Shown here: in pieces, positions 34,720 through 43,233 of the stretch | Position numbering within the stretch: the first letter of the stretch is position 1 | How the letters are laid out: each line of letters starts with the position of its first letter | NCBI RefSeq assembly: GCF_900177615.1 | Contig: NZ_FXAP01000009.1 | Span: 1-64,000 of the forward strand | Direction of reading: 5' to 3' | Origin: Plantibacter flavus | GTDB taxonomy: Bacteria; Actinomycetota; Actinomycetes; Actinomycetales; Microbacteriaceae | Length of the DNA stretch: 64,000 nucleotides | The notes under the pieces: model-generated | What the model saw: the letters and a program-made list of their open reading frames with translations, nothing else | Told to the model about the DNA's origin: nothing | The model's database searches: none | Position numbers and translations under genes: made by a program

Positions 34720-35585
34720 CGGACCTCCTCCAAGACCGCCGGCGCCTCGGCGAAGTCATTGTCGACGGGGATGACCGCCAACGGCGACCGCACCGGCACC
34801 GACGGTCGCGGAATGCTCTCGAGGAGCGCCCGAGTGTACGGATGCTGCGGATCCGCGAGGACCCGCTCAGCGCGACCGGTCTCGACGATGCGCCCGCGGT
34901 ACATCACGGCGACCCGCTCGCAGAGCTGCCCGATGACGCCGAGGTCGTGGCTGATGAACAGCACGCCCATCCCCGTCTCGTCGCGCAGGGTCCTCAACAG
35001 CTCCAGGATCTGTGCCTGCACCGTCACGTCGAGCGCGGTCGTGGGCTCGTCCGCGACGAGCAGGGTCGGTCCGGCGGCCACCGCGATGGCGATCACGACT
35101 CGCTGGCGTTGACCGCCGGACAGCTGGTGGGGGTAGTAACCGAGCCGTCGTTCGGCGTCGGGCATCCGCACGAGGTGGAGGATCTCCAACGCCCGCGCCC
35201 GGGCCTGCCGTTTGTCGGCGACCCCGTGGATGCGGAGGACCTCGGCGATCTGTGCTCCGATCCGCATGCACGGGTTGAGGGCGGACATCGGCTCCTGGAA
35301 CACCATCGAAGCGCGCGCACCGCGGAGCCCCGACCAGTCTCGTTCCGTGGCGCCCTGCATGTCGGTCCCCGCGACGTCGAGGCGGGAGGCCGTGACCGTC
35401 GCCGAGTCCGGCAGCAGCCCCATCATCGCGAGGGCGATGCTCGACTTGCCACTCCCGGACTCGCCGATCACCCCGACGATCTCCCCCGGACCGACACGCA
35501 GGGACACGTCCTGCACCGATGGCGCAGCGCCGCCGTAGGCGATGCTCAGCCCCTCCACGTGGAGGGCGTCGACGTCTCGATCCAT
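34716..35585 (-). CDS. Peptide/opine ABC transporter ATPase 1 (DppD/OppD-like)
   Basis: A 289-aa ATPase. Walker A GESGSGKSS, signature LSGGQRQRVVIAIA, Walker B LLVADEPTTALD, and a C-terminal extension ending PRPSVPVRSPLAV as in oligopeptide-type ATPases that carry a Cys-rich or Pro-rich tail. The gap to the binding-protein stop upstream is 58 nt. Confidence 0.92.
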   Translation of the reverse strand: MDRDVDALHVEGLSIAYGGAAPSVQDVSLRVGPGEIVGVIGESGSGKSSIALAMMGLLPDSATVTASRLDVAGTDMQGATERDWSGLRGARASMVFQEPMSALNPCMRIGAQIAEVLRIHGVADKRQARARALEILHLVRMPDAERRLGYYPHQLSGGQRQRVVIAIAVAAGPTLLVADEPTTALDVTVQAQILELLRTLRDETGMGVLFISHDLGVIGQLCERVAVMYRGRIVETGRAERVLADPQHPYTRALLESIPRPSVPVRSPLAVIPVDNDFAEAPAVLEEVR

Positions 35586-35643
35586 GGGTCAGACCAGCTT
35601 TCGCTCGAGTGGTGCGGGAGGGACGGTGGGGTGGACGACAGGA

Positions 35644-37215
35644 CTACTGGCTCAGCCAGGCCTCGTCGAGCCGGTACCGCGAGTAGTACGCGTCGCTCTG
35701 GTAGTCGTGCAGCTTGGCGCTGTCCCAGACCTCGAAGTAGACCGGGACCGCGACCGGTACGATCTCGAGGACCTGCTCGGCCGCCTCTTCCGCCAGCTGG
35801 TCGACGAGCTTCGCGTACTCGGTCGGATCCGAGGCGCTCTTCGCCTGCTGGAACAGCTCTCGAGCCGCATCCGCCTCAGGGTTCCCCTCCCAGTGGTTGT
35901 AGACACCGCCGTCGACGAGCACGGGGTCGTAGTAGAACAGCGACGCCGCACGGGGGCTGCCCGGGATGGCGACGAGGTCGGTCCAGCTCTCACCGGTCGT
36001 GAAGACCGGGGCGATCTCCGAGAGCGGCTTCGCGTCGAGCTGCAGGGTGATGCCCGCTTCGGCGAGCTGCTGCTGCATCATCTCGTAGACGGGGTGGTGC
36101 GACTGCGCGACGTCGCCCATGTAGCTGAGCGTGATGGTCGGGTTCGGCTGGCCGGCGTCCGCGAGGAGTTCCTTCGCGCGGCTGACGTCGCGCTCGTAGT
36201 AGGGCAGACCCTCCGGGTCGAGCGCGCCTGGGTCACCGGCCGGCGGAACGAACGACAGCGCGGCGTAGCCGAGCATCGCCGTGTCGACGAGGGCCTGGCG
36301 GTCGAGGGACAACGCGACGGCCCGACGGACGTCGATGTCGGCGAGCGGCCCGGTCTCCGGGTTGATGTAGATCGCGAGGTTCTGGCGGTAGGACGCCTCC
36401 CCGAGGGTGAATCCGGCCTGGACCGCCTGATCGGCGAGGCTCCCGTCCGTGAAGTACGCGGCCTGGATGCTGCCCTGCTGCAGCGCGGCGAGGCGCGCGG
36501 ACTCGTCGGGGATGAAGTCGAAGACGATCTCGTCGAGGTACGGCTTCGTGTCCTGCCAGGCGTTCTCGTTCTTCGCCATCGTGACGCTGACGCCGTCGCT
36601 CCAATCGGTCACCTGGAACGCGCCGGTCCCGAAGGTGGTCCGCTGCCGCTCGTCCGGGGTCGCCGCACCATAGCCCTCCTCGCTCACGATGAAGAACGTC
36701 TGGCGGGCGGAGACCGCGTCCACGAAGGTGCCGTCCGGCGCGCTGAACCGGAACGTGACCTCGGTCTCACCGGTCTTCTCGATGCTCGAGACGTTCGCGA
36801 GGTAGGTGCTCGCCGAGGTGGTGGCCTCCTTCATCAGGTTGAAGGAGTAGACGACGTCATCGGCGCTGAACGCGCTGCCGTCAGCGAAGGTGACGTCGTC
36901 GCGCAGCTCGAAGACCCAGGTGAGGTCGTCCGGTTGCGACCACTCGGTGGCGAGTGCCGGGATGACCTCGCCGTCGTCGTCCTTCGCGAGCAGCGTGTCG
37001 TACGCGACGGCGTTGATGACCTCGGCGGCGATGGCGCTGGCGGCCATCGGGTCGAGACCGCCGGCCGACGGCTCGGCCGGGACACCCCAGTGCAGGGTGC
37101 CACCGGCGACCGGGTCGCCGCCCGCGTCGGCCGTGGATCCGCCGGGCGCACAGCCGCTGAGCGCGAGGGACGCCGCCACGATGGCGACCGTCCCCGCGAG
37201 GATGCGTGTCTTCAT
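35644..37215 (-). CDS. ABC transporter substrate-binding lipoprotein (SBP family 5)
   Basis: A 523-aa DppA/OppA/NikA-type binding protein. Lipoprotein signal with Cys22 in VAASLALSGC. The body has AATEWSQPDDLTWVFELRDDVTF in its usual form (here ALATEWSQPD), DDVVYSFNLMKEA and YLDEIVFDFIPDES. Family members bind peptides, nickel, opines or glutathione. It ends just before the ATPase genes and overlaps the second permease stop. Substrate could be the compound cleaved by the amidohydrolases. Confidence 0.9.
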   Translation of the reverse strand: MKTRILAGTVAIVAASLALSGCAPGGSTADAGGDPVAGGTLHWGVPAEPSAGGLDPMAASAIAAEVINAVAYDTLLAKDDDGEVIPALATEWSQPDDLTWVFELRDDVTFADGSAFSADDVVYSFNLMKEATTSASTYLANVSSIEKTGETEVTFRFSAPDGTFVDAVSARQTFFIVSEEGYGAATPDERQRTTFGTGAFQVTDWSDGVSVTMAKNENAWQDTKPYLDEIVFDFIPDESARLAALQQGSIQAAYFTDGSLADQAVQAGFTLGEASYRQNLAIYINPETGPLADIDVRRAVALSLDRQALVDTAMLGYAALSFVPPAGDPGALDPEGLPYYERDVSRAKELLADAGQPNPTITLSYMGDVAQSHHPVYEMMQQQLAEAGITLQLDAKPLSEIAPVFTTGESWTDLVAIPGSPRAASLFYYDPVLVDGGVYNHWEGNPEADAARELFQQAKSASDPTEYAKLVDQLAEEAAEQVLEIVPVAVPVYFEVWDSAKLHDYQSDAYYSRYRLDEAWLSQ

Positions 37216-38192
37216 TGCTGCCTCTTCTCTGGAGCGTCGTCCGTGGACGCCGCGTCGATGGTGGTGCGGGATGACGTTCCGTGGTGCGCCGCTGCCGCTC
37301 CCCGGCGCCCGCGCGGGCGGCCGAGCGAGAACGCGGGCTCCCGCCTCGGGGCGAAGTGGTCCTGGAGCCCGTCGGCGAGGAGGTTCCAGGCCGCCGAGAG
37401 CAGGATGATCACGAGGGAGGGCAGGACGATGAGGAGTGGCTGCACCTGCATGAAGCGCGTGAACTCGCTGATCATGCGGCCGGCCGAGGGTTCGGGCGCC
37501 TGGACGCCCTGACCGAGGTAGCTGAGCGCGGCTTCGATGAGGACCACCTGCGAGGCGACGGACGCGAACTGCACGAACAGTGGCGTCAGGACGTTCGGCA
37601 GCAGGTGCTCGACGATCACCCGATGTCCCCGCACGCCACTGAGCGTCGCTGCGAGGACGAAGTCCCGTTCGCGCAGGGCGATGACCGGGGCTCGCATGAC
37701 ACGGGCGAAGCCCGGAGCGAACACGAGGCCGAGGGCGATGATGAGCGGCCACGGCCCGGTGCCGATGACGACCCCGACGACGAGCGCGACGAGGATCGCC
37801 GGCAGGGCGAGCGCCGCGTCCACGATCCGCATGATGATCGCGTCGACCCAGCGGCCGAAGTACCCGGCCACCAGTCCCAGGGCCGTACCGATGACGGCGC
37901 CGAGCAGGGCGGCGGCGCCCGAGATGAGCAGACTCGTCCGGGCGGCGAGCGCCAGGCGGGTGAGGTTGTCGCGGCCGAGGTTGTCGGTGCCGAGCAGGTG
38001 GTCGAGGCTCGGCGCGGCGAGGGCCGGTCCGGAGGCGGCGAACGGGTCGTAGGGCGGCGCGAGGGTCATCCATCCGGCGAGCAGGAGGATGCCGACGAGG
38101 ATGCCGGACCCACTCCAGAAGGCGGGACCGAACCCGTTGCGACGGCGGCGGCCGTCGATCTTCGCGAGCGCGATGGCGCGGGTGACCGTCAT
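37212..38192 (-). CDS. ABC transporter permease 2 (DppC/OppC-like)
   Basis: A 326-aa permease. The N-terminal OppC_N segment is followed by the LLGTDNLGRDNLTRLALAARTSL signature and six membrane segments. A long hydrophilic C-terminal tail (RREPAFSLGRPRGRRGAAAAHH to the end) is longer than usual. ATG 38192 overlaps the permease 1 stop. Confidence 0.92.
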   Translation of the reverse strand: MTVTRAIALAKIDGRRRRNGFGPAFWSGSGILVGILLLAGWMTLAPPYDPFAASGPALAAPSLDHLLGTDNLGRDNLTRLALAARTSLLISGAAALLGAVIGTALGLVAGYFGRWVDAIIMRIVDAALALPAILVALVVGVVIGTGPWPLIIALGLVFAPGFARVMRAPVIALRERDFVLAATLSGVRGHRVIVEHLLPNVLTPLFVQFASVASQVVLIEAALSYLGQGVQAPEPSAGRMISEFTRFMQVQPLLIVLPSLVIILLSAAWNLLADGLQDHFAPRREPAFSLGRPRGRRGAAAAHHGTSSRTTIDAASTDDAPEKRQQ

Positions 38193-39139
38193 GACGTGTG
38201 GACCCTCACTCGTGGGTCGATCAGCGGGTAGATCAGATCGACGATGAAGTTGATGAGCACGTAGACCGCGCCGATGAGCAGCACGGTCGCCTGGATGATC
38301 GGGTAGTCGGACGAGCGGATGCCGGTGAGGAGGAGCGAGCCCATCCCGGGGAGCGCGAACACGGTCTCGATGACGACCGTGCCGCCGACGAGCGCGGCGA
38401 GTTCGATGCCGATCACGGTCGTGACGGGGATGAGGGCGTTGCGCAGCGCGTGCCGTCCGACCAGTCGGGACGGTGAGGCCCCCTTGGCTCGCGCCGTCCG
38501 GACGAAGTCCTGCCCGAGCGTGTCGAGCAGGGTGCCGCGGGTGTACCTGGCGACGATGGCCGCAAGGACGAGACCGATGAGGAGCGCCGGCAGGACGAGC
38601 ACGCCGACGAGTCGCAGCGGATCCCCGCCTGCCCCCGCGGTACCGACGAGCGGGAGGCGCAGGGTGAGTGAGTTCACGAGGATGAGGACGGTTCCGAGCA
38701 CGAACGGCGGGGTCGCGAGGAGCACGAAGGACAGCCCGCGCACCGCGTTGTCGGGGGCCCGACGCCACCGGGTCGCTGCGAGGACACCGGCCGGGATGCC
38801 GAGGACGGTCCCGAACAGCGTCGCCATGACGGCGAGGGTGAGGCTGAGCGGGAGGCGCTGGGCGATGAGGTTGGACACCTCGTTGGGGACGGTGATGGCT
38901 CGTCCGAAGTCCCCCTGCAGGACGCCGAGCAGCCACGCGAGGTATTGCGTCAGCCAGGGGCGGTCGAGGCCGAGTTCCGTGCGGAGGGCGTCCAGTGCGG
39001 CCGGGTCGGGGTTCGAGGGGTCCGCGAACGCCGACAGGGGGTCGCCCGGGATCACCCGGACCATCGAGAAGACGAGGACGGACAGGACGAGCAGGACGAA
39101 GAGCGACGACAGGACCCGGGAGACGATGTATCGCACCAT
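38189..39139 (-). CDS. ABC transporter permease 1 (DppB/OppB-like)
   Basis: A 316-aa permease. MVRYIVSRVLSSLFVLLVLSV is the typical first segment, with VIPGDPLSAF, RTARAKGASPSRLVGRHALRNALIPVTTVIG (EAA-loop coupling to ATPases) and a final NFIVDLIYPLIDPRVR. It lies four bases after the flavoenzyme gene, so the two are co-transcribed. Confidence 0.93.
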   Translation of the reverse strand: MVRYIVSRVLSSLFVLLVLSVLVFSMVRVIPGDPLSAFADPSNPDPAALDALRTELGLDRPWLTQYLAWLLGVLQGDFGRAITVPNEVSNLIAQRLPLSLTLAVMATLFGTVLGIPAGVLAATRWRRAPDNAVRGLSFVLLATPPFVLGTVLILVNSLTLRLPLVGTAGAGGDPLRLVGVLVLPALLIGLVLAAIVARYTRGTLLDTLGQDFVRTARAKGASPSRLVGRHALRNALIPVTTVIGIELAALVGGTVVIETVFALPGMGSLLLTGIRSSDYPIIQATVLLIGAVYVLINFIVDLIYPLIDPRVRVHTS

Positions 39140-39143
39140 GGGA

Positions 39144-40304
39144 TCAGCTCGCGGAGGTCGGCATCGGTGAGACGCGGTCGGCGCTGCGAGCGTGGGACGG
39201 GGCGAAGCTCGCGATGTCGTCGCTCGTCTCCCCGTCGAGCGCGAGCTCCGCGAGGATGCGCCCGAAGGCGGGTGTGAACTTGAAGCCGTGACCGGCGGCG
39301 AGGGCGACGACGACGTCCGGGTGCTCCTCGAGGGGGCCGAGGACGAAGTTCCGGTCCGGGGTGAGCGCGTACTGGCAGGTCACCGTGCGGAGCTCGGGGC
39401 CCGACGCCGGCACGAGGTCCGCCATGAAGTCGGCCAGCTGCCCCGTGAGCTCCGGCGATGGGACGAAGGTACGCTCCGCCGGCGACATGCGGTTCTCCGA
39501 GACGTCGCGGGCGGCCTTCACCGTCGGTTCCCCGAAGGTCGGGAAGCCGTAGTAGCACTCCTCGTCCTCCCAGATCCACACCGGGAACCGCTCACGATCG
39601 AGCTGCTCGGCGTCGGCCGGACGGAAGTAGGTGACCTGCTCCTGCATGACGTCGAGCGGGATCGCCGCGTCGAGGGGTTCGAGCAGCTCGTTGGCCCAGG
39701 CATCGGCGGCCAGGACGACCTTGCCGGCATGCACCGGGCCGCTGGAGGTCTGCACCACGACACCATCGCCGTCGGGAGTCAGCGCGTCGACCCGGGTGCG
39801 GTCGCGGATGTCCGCACCGAGCGCGCGAGCACGGAGCTGCAGCGTCGCGACGGTGCGCGCAGCGTGGGCGATGCCGGTGTCGGCGGTGTAAACCGTCTCC
39901 ACGTTCTCGGGGATCCGGAACTGCGGCCACCGCGCCTGCACCTCGGCCGGCGTCAGCAGCTCGTGCGGTACCCCGCACTCCGCCAGGGCCGCGGTGAAGT
40001 CGGTGGCCGAGTAGGGTCCGTCGACCGGCAGGAAGATGACACCGCCGGTGATGGTGAGCAACCGTTCGCCCGACTCCTGCTCGAGGTCCGCCCAATCGCG
40101 GTACGCCGACTGCGCGAGTCGCACGTACTGCGGTGCGCCGTAGGACGTCCGGACGATCCGCGAGGTGTCGTGCGAGGCGCCGCGGACGTGCCCGAGTTCG
40201 AACTGCTCGAAGGCGACGACCTTCGCGCCCCGACGGGCGAGGTGGTAGGCGGCGGCACTGCCGAGGGCTCCCATGCCGACAACCGCGACGTCGAACGATT
40301 CCAT
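39144..40304 (-). CDS. Sarcosine oxidase/N-methyltryptophan oxidase-like flavoenzyme
   Basis: A 386-aa DAO-family oxidase. GxGxxG in VVGMGALGSAAAY (8-20), the Cys C310 in TCQYALTPDRNF that carries covalent FAD in monomeric sarcosine oxidase (MSOX C315), and Lys263 in TVKAARD at the place of the MSOX oxygen-activating Lys265. Such enzymes oxidise secondary amines such as sarcosine or N-methyl amino acids to imines and release H2O2. It opens the transporter operon, so the imported compound or its released amine is a likely substrate. Exact amine unknown. Confidence 0.85.
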   Translation of the reverse strand: MESFDVAVVGMGALGSAAAYHLARRGAKVVAFEQFELGHVRGASHDTSRIVRTSYGAPQYVRLAQSAYRDWADLEQESGERLLTITGGVIFLPVDGPYSATDFTAALAECGVPHELLTPAEVQARWPQFRIPENVETVYTADTGIAHAARTVATLQLRARALGADIRDRTRVDALTPDGDGVVVQTSSGPVHAGKVVLAADAWANELLEPLDAAIPLDVMQEQVTYFRPADAEQLDRERFPVWIWEDEECYYGFPTFGEPTVKAARDVSENRMSPAERTFVPSPELTGQLADFMADLVPASGPELRTVTCQYALTPDRNFVLGPLEEHPDVVVALAAGHGFKFTPAFGRILAELALDGETSDDIASFAPSHARSADRVSPMPTSAS

Positions 40305-40323
40305 CCGGTGGTGCTCCCTCGTG

Positions 40324-40346
40324 CTTGCCCGATCGATTCAGGCAAG
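40324..40346. promoter_or_regulatory. Inverted repeat upstream of the flavoenzyme operon
   Basis: CTTGCC and GGCAAG are complementary with an 11-nt spacer, 20 bp before the flavoenzyme start codon. A regulator site for the transporter operon is possible but the arms are short. Confidence 0.3.
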
Positions 40347-40416
40347 TGTGCTGGAGCGCCGGAGACCGGCCTATGGACCGAGCACCCATGTTTCCGCGCT
40401 GACAGTGTGTCGGAAC

Positions 40417-40440
40417 GACCGTCGGTGCCGATCGACGGTC
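40417..40440 (-). terminator. Hairpin downstream of PucR-2
   Basis: GACCGTCG and CGACGGTC are perfect complements around an 8-nt loop, 10 nt after the PucR-2 stop. Probably a terminator, though no U-tract follows. Confidence 0.4.
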
Positions 40441-40449
40441 CGCGCGGCT

Positions 40450-42396
40450 TCAGCCGGCCGGGTGCGCATCGCGCAAGGACCGCCGGAGTCGCTCGAGTCG
40501 CGCAGCGGCCTGCACCCGGAATCGGAACTCGCTGTCGTCCCAGTCACCGACGAGGAGCGAGCGGATGCGGTCGAGACGCTGCTGCACCGTGTTCGGATGG
40601 ATGCGGAGGCGTCTCGCCACCGCGTGTCGGCTCTCTCCGTCGTCGAAGAAGCCGGCCAGCGTGTCGAACAGGGCGGTGCCACGTCGTTCGTCCCAAGCGA
40701 GGATCGGCCCGAGGAGTTCGTCCACGAAGCGGATCACCGCCGTCGGCTCGCCCGAGGTGAGCGCGTGATACGGCGCGAGACTGTCGGAGGGCACCGTTGC
40801 GGCCTCGATGCCGAGTGGGTGGAGGAACCGCAGGTCGGCCGTCGCGCGTTCGACGGCCGGGCCGAGATCCGCCCATCCGCCGAGGCCGGTGCAGACCACC
40901 GCGGTGAGCGCCGACTCGTGCAGGCGGTCGGCCAGCAGCCGTCGCAGCCGCTCCGTCTCGGCGACGGGGTCCGTGACCGACCAGGCCACGATCACCCGGT
41001 GATCGCGCCGGGCGACGACACCGTTCTCACCGACGGCACCCGCGGCGACGAACGCCGCGTCGGCGACGTCCCGCTCGAGGACGTCGACGACAGCGCAGGC
41101 TTCCGGCGTCATGGCACGCAGCGAGGGTTCGACCTCCGCCGAGAGGACGTCGTCCGCTCCGTCGACGACCGCCAGGAGCCAGCGCGCTCGACGCTCGGCT
41201 CGCAACGCGATCACCGCGTCGCGCTTGAAGGAGACCAACGCGGCCACCTGGGCGGCCCGCTCCAGCGCGCGGCGGAGGACGCTGTCGTCGGGACCGGAAC
41301 CGGCCTCCGCGACGATCGACCCGAGGACGCGGTCGGCCCCGACGATCGCCACGACCAGCCAGCGGTGCTCTCGGGCTTCCACGAGCTCGGCGTGCCCGCT
41401 CAGCTGGCTCCGACCGACCGCGTCGCGGAGCACCGGTCTGCTCGGCAGCTCACCACCGCCGTCGAGGAGCCTCGCCTGGTCGTCCAGCGCCCAGACCCGG
41501 CGTCCGAGTCGTTGGGAGAGGGTCACGACGAGGTCCACCACCGTACCACCGGACATCGCCGCCGAGGTGAGCTCCTCATGGATACCGCTCGCGAGCTCCG
41601 TCGCGGCGAGGTGACGTTCGAGCTCGCGGTAGGCCTCTTCGGCGCGGACGACGGCTGCCGCCCGCTCCGCGAGCGCCCGCGCCGTGTGCAGGACGGCCGC
41701 GGCGTGGTCGGCGAACGCCGAGAGCAGGAGGACGTCGTCCGGTGTGTAGTCGTAACCGAACCGGTTGCACGCGAAGAGTGCGCCGAGCACCTCGTCCCCG
41801 ACCGCGAGCGGGACACCGAGGAACGACACGAGTCCCTCCGCCCGCACGGCGGCGTCGATGCGGTCGTCGTGGCCGACCTCGGTCATCGTCTCGTACCGCG
41901 CGACCCAGGCGGGCTCACGCGTCCCCGCGACCAGGCTGGCGAGCCCGACCCCGGCCGGGACGGCCAGGTCTCGGAACCCGGGCGTCACCGTCCCGACGGA
42001 GTGCCGCACCCGGAGGTCTCCGCGGACGTTCTCGACTTCGGAGAGATAGGTGACGTCGGTGCCCATGAGATGGTGCGCACGCTCGACCAGGCGGCCGAGG
42101 ACCTCGTCGACGTCCTGCAGGCGGACGAGCTCTCGCGCGGTCGAGAAGAGCGCCTCGAGCTCGTTCGCCCGACGCCGCAACCGTGCACCACGCAGTTGCG
42201 ACTCGCGGACGGACTCGACCACCGCCTCGGCCTCGGCTCCGGCGACACCGGCCCGGGCGAGCAGGTCCCGGACGCCTGCGCCGGGACGCCCGGGCTCGTC
42301 GCGGGACGCCGCGAGGAGGTCGAGCGCGAGTGATGCTCCCGAGGTCGCAGCGTCGACGCTCGGGCGCGGTTCGTCGGAGCCGATCGCCGGACTCAT
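40450..42396 (-). CDS. GAF-PucR transcriptional regulator 2
   Basis: A 648-aa paralogue of regulator 1 with the same layout: an extra N-terminal 90 residues, a GAF domain (LGRLVERAHHLMGTDVTYLSEVE, SFLGVPLAVGDEVLGALFACNRFG), a middle region and the PucR HTH at the C-terminus (LFDTLAGFFDDGESRHAVARRLRIHPNTVQQRLDRIRSLL). Compared with regulator 1, the GAF similarity is high around YLSE and LGVP. ATG 42396 has GGAG five bases upstream; a GTG at 42426 is possible. It sits between the CoA-transferase/hydratase pair and the flavoenzyme-transporter operon. Confidence 0.88.
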   Translation of the reverse strand: MSPAIGSDEPRPSVDAATSGASLALDLLAASRDEPGRPGAGVRDLLARAGVAGAEAEAVVESVRESQLRGARLRRRANELEALFSTARELVRLQDVDEVLGRLVERAHHLMGTDVTYLSEVENVRGDLRVRHSVGTVTPGFRDLAVPAGVGLASLVAGTREPAWVARYETMTEVGHDDRIDAAVRAEGLVSFLGVPLAVGDEVLGALFACNRFGYDYTPDDVLLLSAFADHAAAVLHTARALAERAAAVVRAEEAYRELERHLAATELASGIHEELTSAAMSGGTVVDLVVTLSQRLGRRVWALDDQARLLDGGGELPSRPVLRDAVGRSQLSGHAELVEAREHRWLVVAIVGADRVLGSIVAEAGSGPDDSVLRRALERAAQVAALVSFKRDAVIALRAERRARWLLAVVDGADDVLSAEVEPSLRAMTPEACAVVDVLERDVADAAFVAAGAVGENGVVARRDHRVIVAWSVTDPVAETERLRRLLADRLHESALTAVVCTGLGGWADLGPAVERATADLRFLHPLGIEAATVPSDSLAPYHALTSGEPTAVIRFVDELLGPILAWDERRGTALFDTLAGFFDDGESRHAVARRLRIHPNTVQQRLDRIRSLLVGDWDDSEFRFRVQAAARLERLRRSLRDAHPAG

Positions 42397-42453
42397 GCGG
42401 ACTCCATCAGCGTGGGGGCGGGACACGTCCGCCTCGGGCAGGATGGCCTCAGT

Positions 42454-43233
42454 CTAGGAGTCGTGCGAGGGGAACACGGGCGGAGTGCGGGCGGCGAACG
42501 CGACGAGCCCCTCGCGGGCGTCCTCACTGGTGAAGGCTTCCTGACCGAGGACCGCCTCACGGTGGAAGGCCTGCTCGAGCGGCAGGTCCGAGAGTTCGCG
42601 GACCGCCCGTTTGACGGTGGCGACGGCGGTGCGACTCTTCGCGAGCAGCTCGTCGGCGACCTCGTGCGCGGTGTCCATCAGCTCCGTCGCCGGGACGACG
42701 CGGTTGACGAGACCGTACCGGAGGGCGGTCGCCGCGTCGATGCGGTCGCCGCGCAACATGAGGTCCATCGCGAAGGCGTACGGGATCTGGCGGACCAGAC
42801 GACTCAGCGTACCTCCCGCGGGCACGACGCCGACACCCGTCTCCGGGAGCGCGAACCCCGCGTGCTCGGCGGCGATGCGGATGTCGGTGGACAGCAGGAT
42901 CTCGAACCCGCCCCCGAGGCAGAGCCCGTTGACCGCGCCGATCACCGGCTTGTCGAGACGGGTGTGCTTCTGATGCGCGTCGTCCCACTCGCTGATGTCG
43001 AACCGGCCGTCGGCCAGGGCCGGTATCGACTCGCCGAGGTCCGCTCCGACGCAGAACGCCCGGTCGCCGGCACCGGTCAGGATCGCGACACCGATGCGCG
43101 GGTCGTCGCGGACCTCGGCGAACGCTTCGCCGAGCTGGTCGTACATCGCGAGGGTCAGCGCGTTGAGCTTGTCCGGACGGTCGATCGTGATGACGGCGGT
43201 CGCTCCTGACCGGTCCAGTCGTACTCCGCCCAT
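42454..43233 (-). CDS. Enoyl-CoA hydratase/isomerase
   Basis: A 259-aa crotonase-fold enzyme. CVGADL, VNGLCLGGGFEILLSTDI and FALPETGVGVVPAGG are conserved. Both hydratase glutamates are present, E111 in GGGFE and E131 in FALPE. It can thus add water to a 2-enoyl-CoA. Start ATG 43233 overlaps the CoA-transferase stop (TGATG). Pairing with a class III CoA-transferase is like carnitine CaiB/CaiD and like the SidH/SidI logic of anhydromevalonyl-CoA, but the substrate is not known from sequence. Confidence 0.88.
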   Translation of the reverse strand: MGGVRLDRSGATAVITIDRPDKLNALTLAMYDQLGEAFAEVRDDPRIGVAILTGAGDRAFCVGADLGESIPALADGRFDISEWDDAHQKHTRLDKPVIGAVNGLCLGGGFEILLSTDIRIAAEHAGFALPETGVGVVPAGGTLSRLVRQIPYAFAMDLMLRGDRIDAATALRYGLVNRVVPATELMDTAHEVADELLAKSRTAVATVKRAVRELSDLPLEQAFHREAVLGQEAFTSEDAREGLVAFAARTPPVFPSHDS

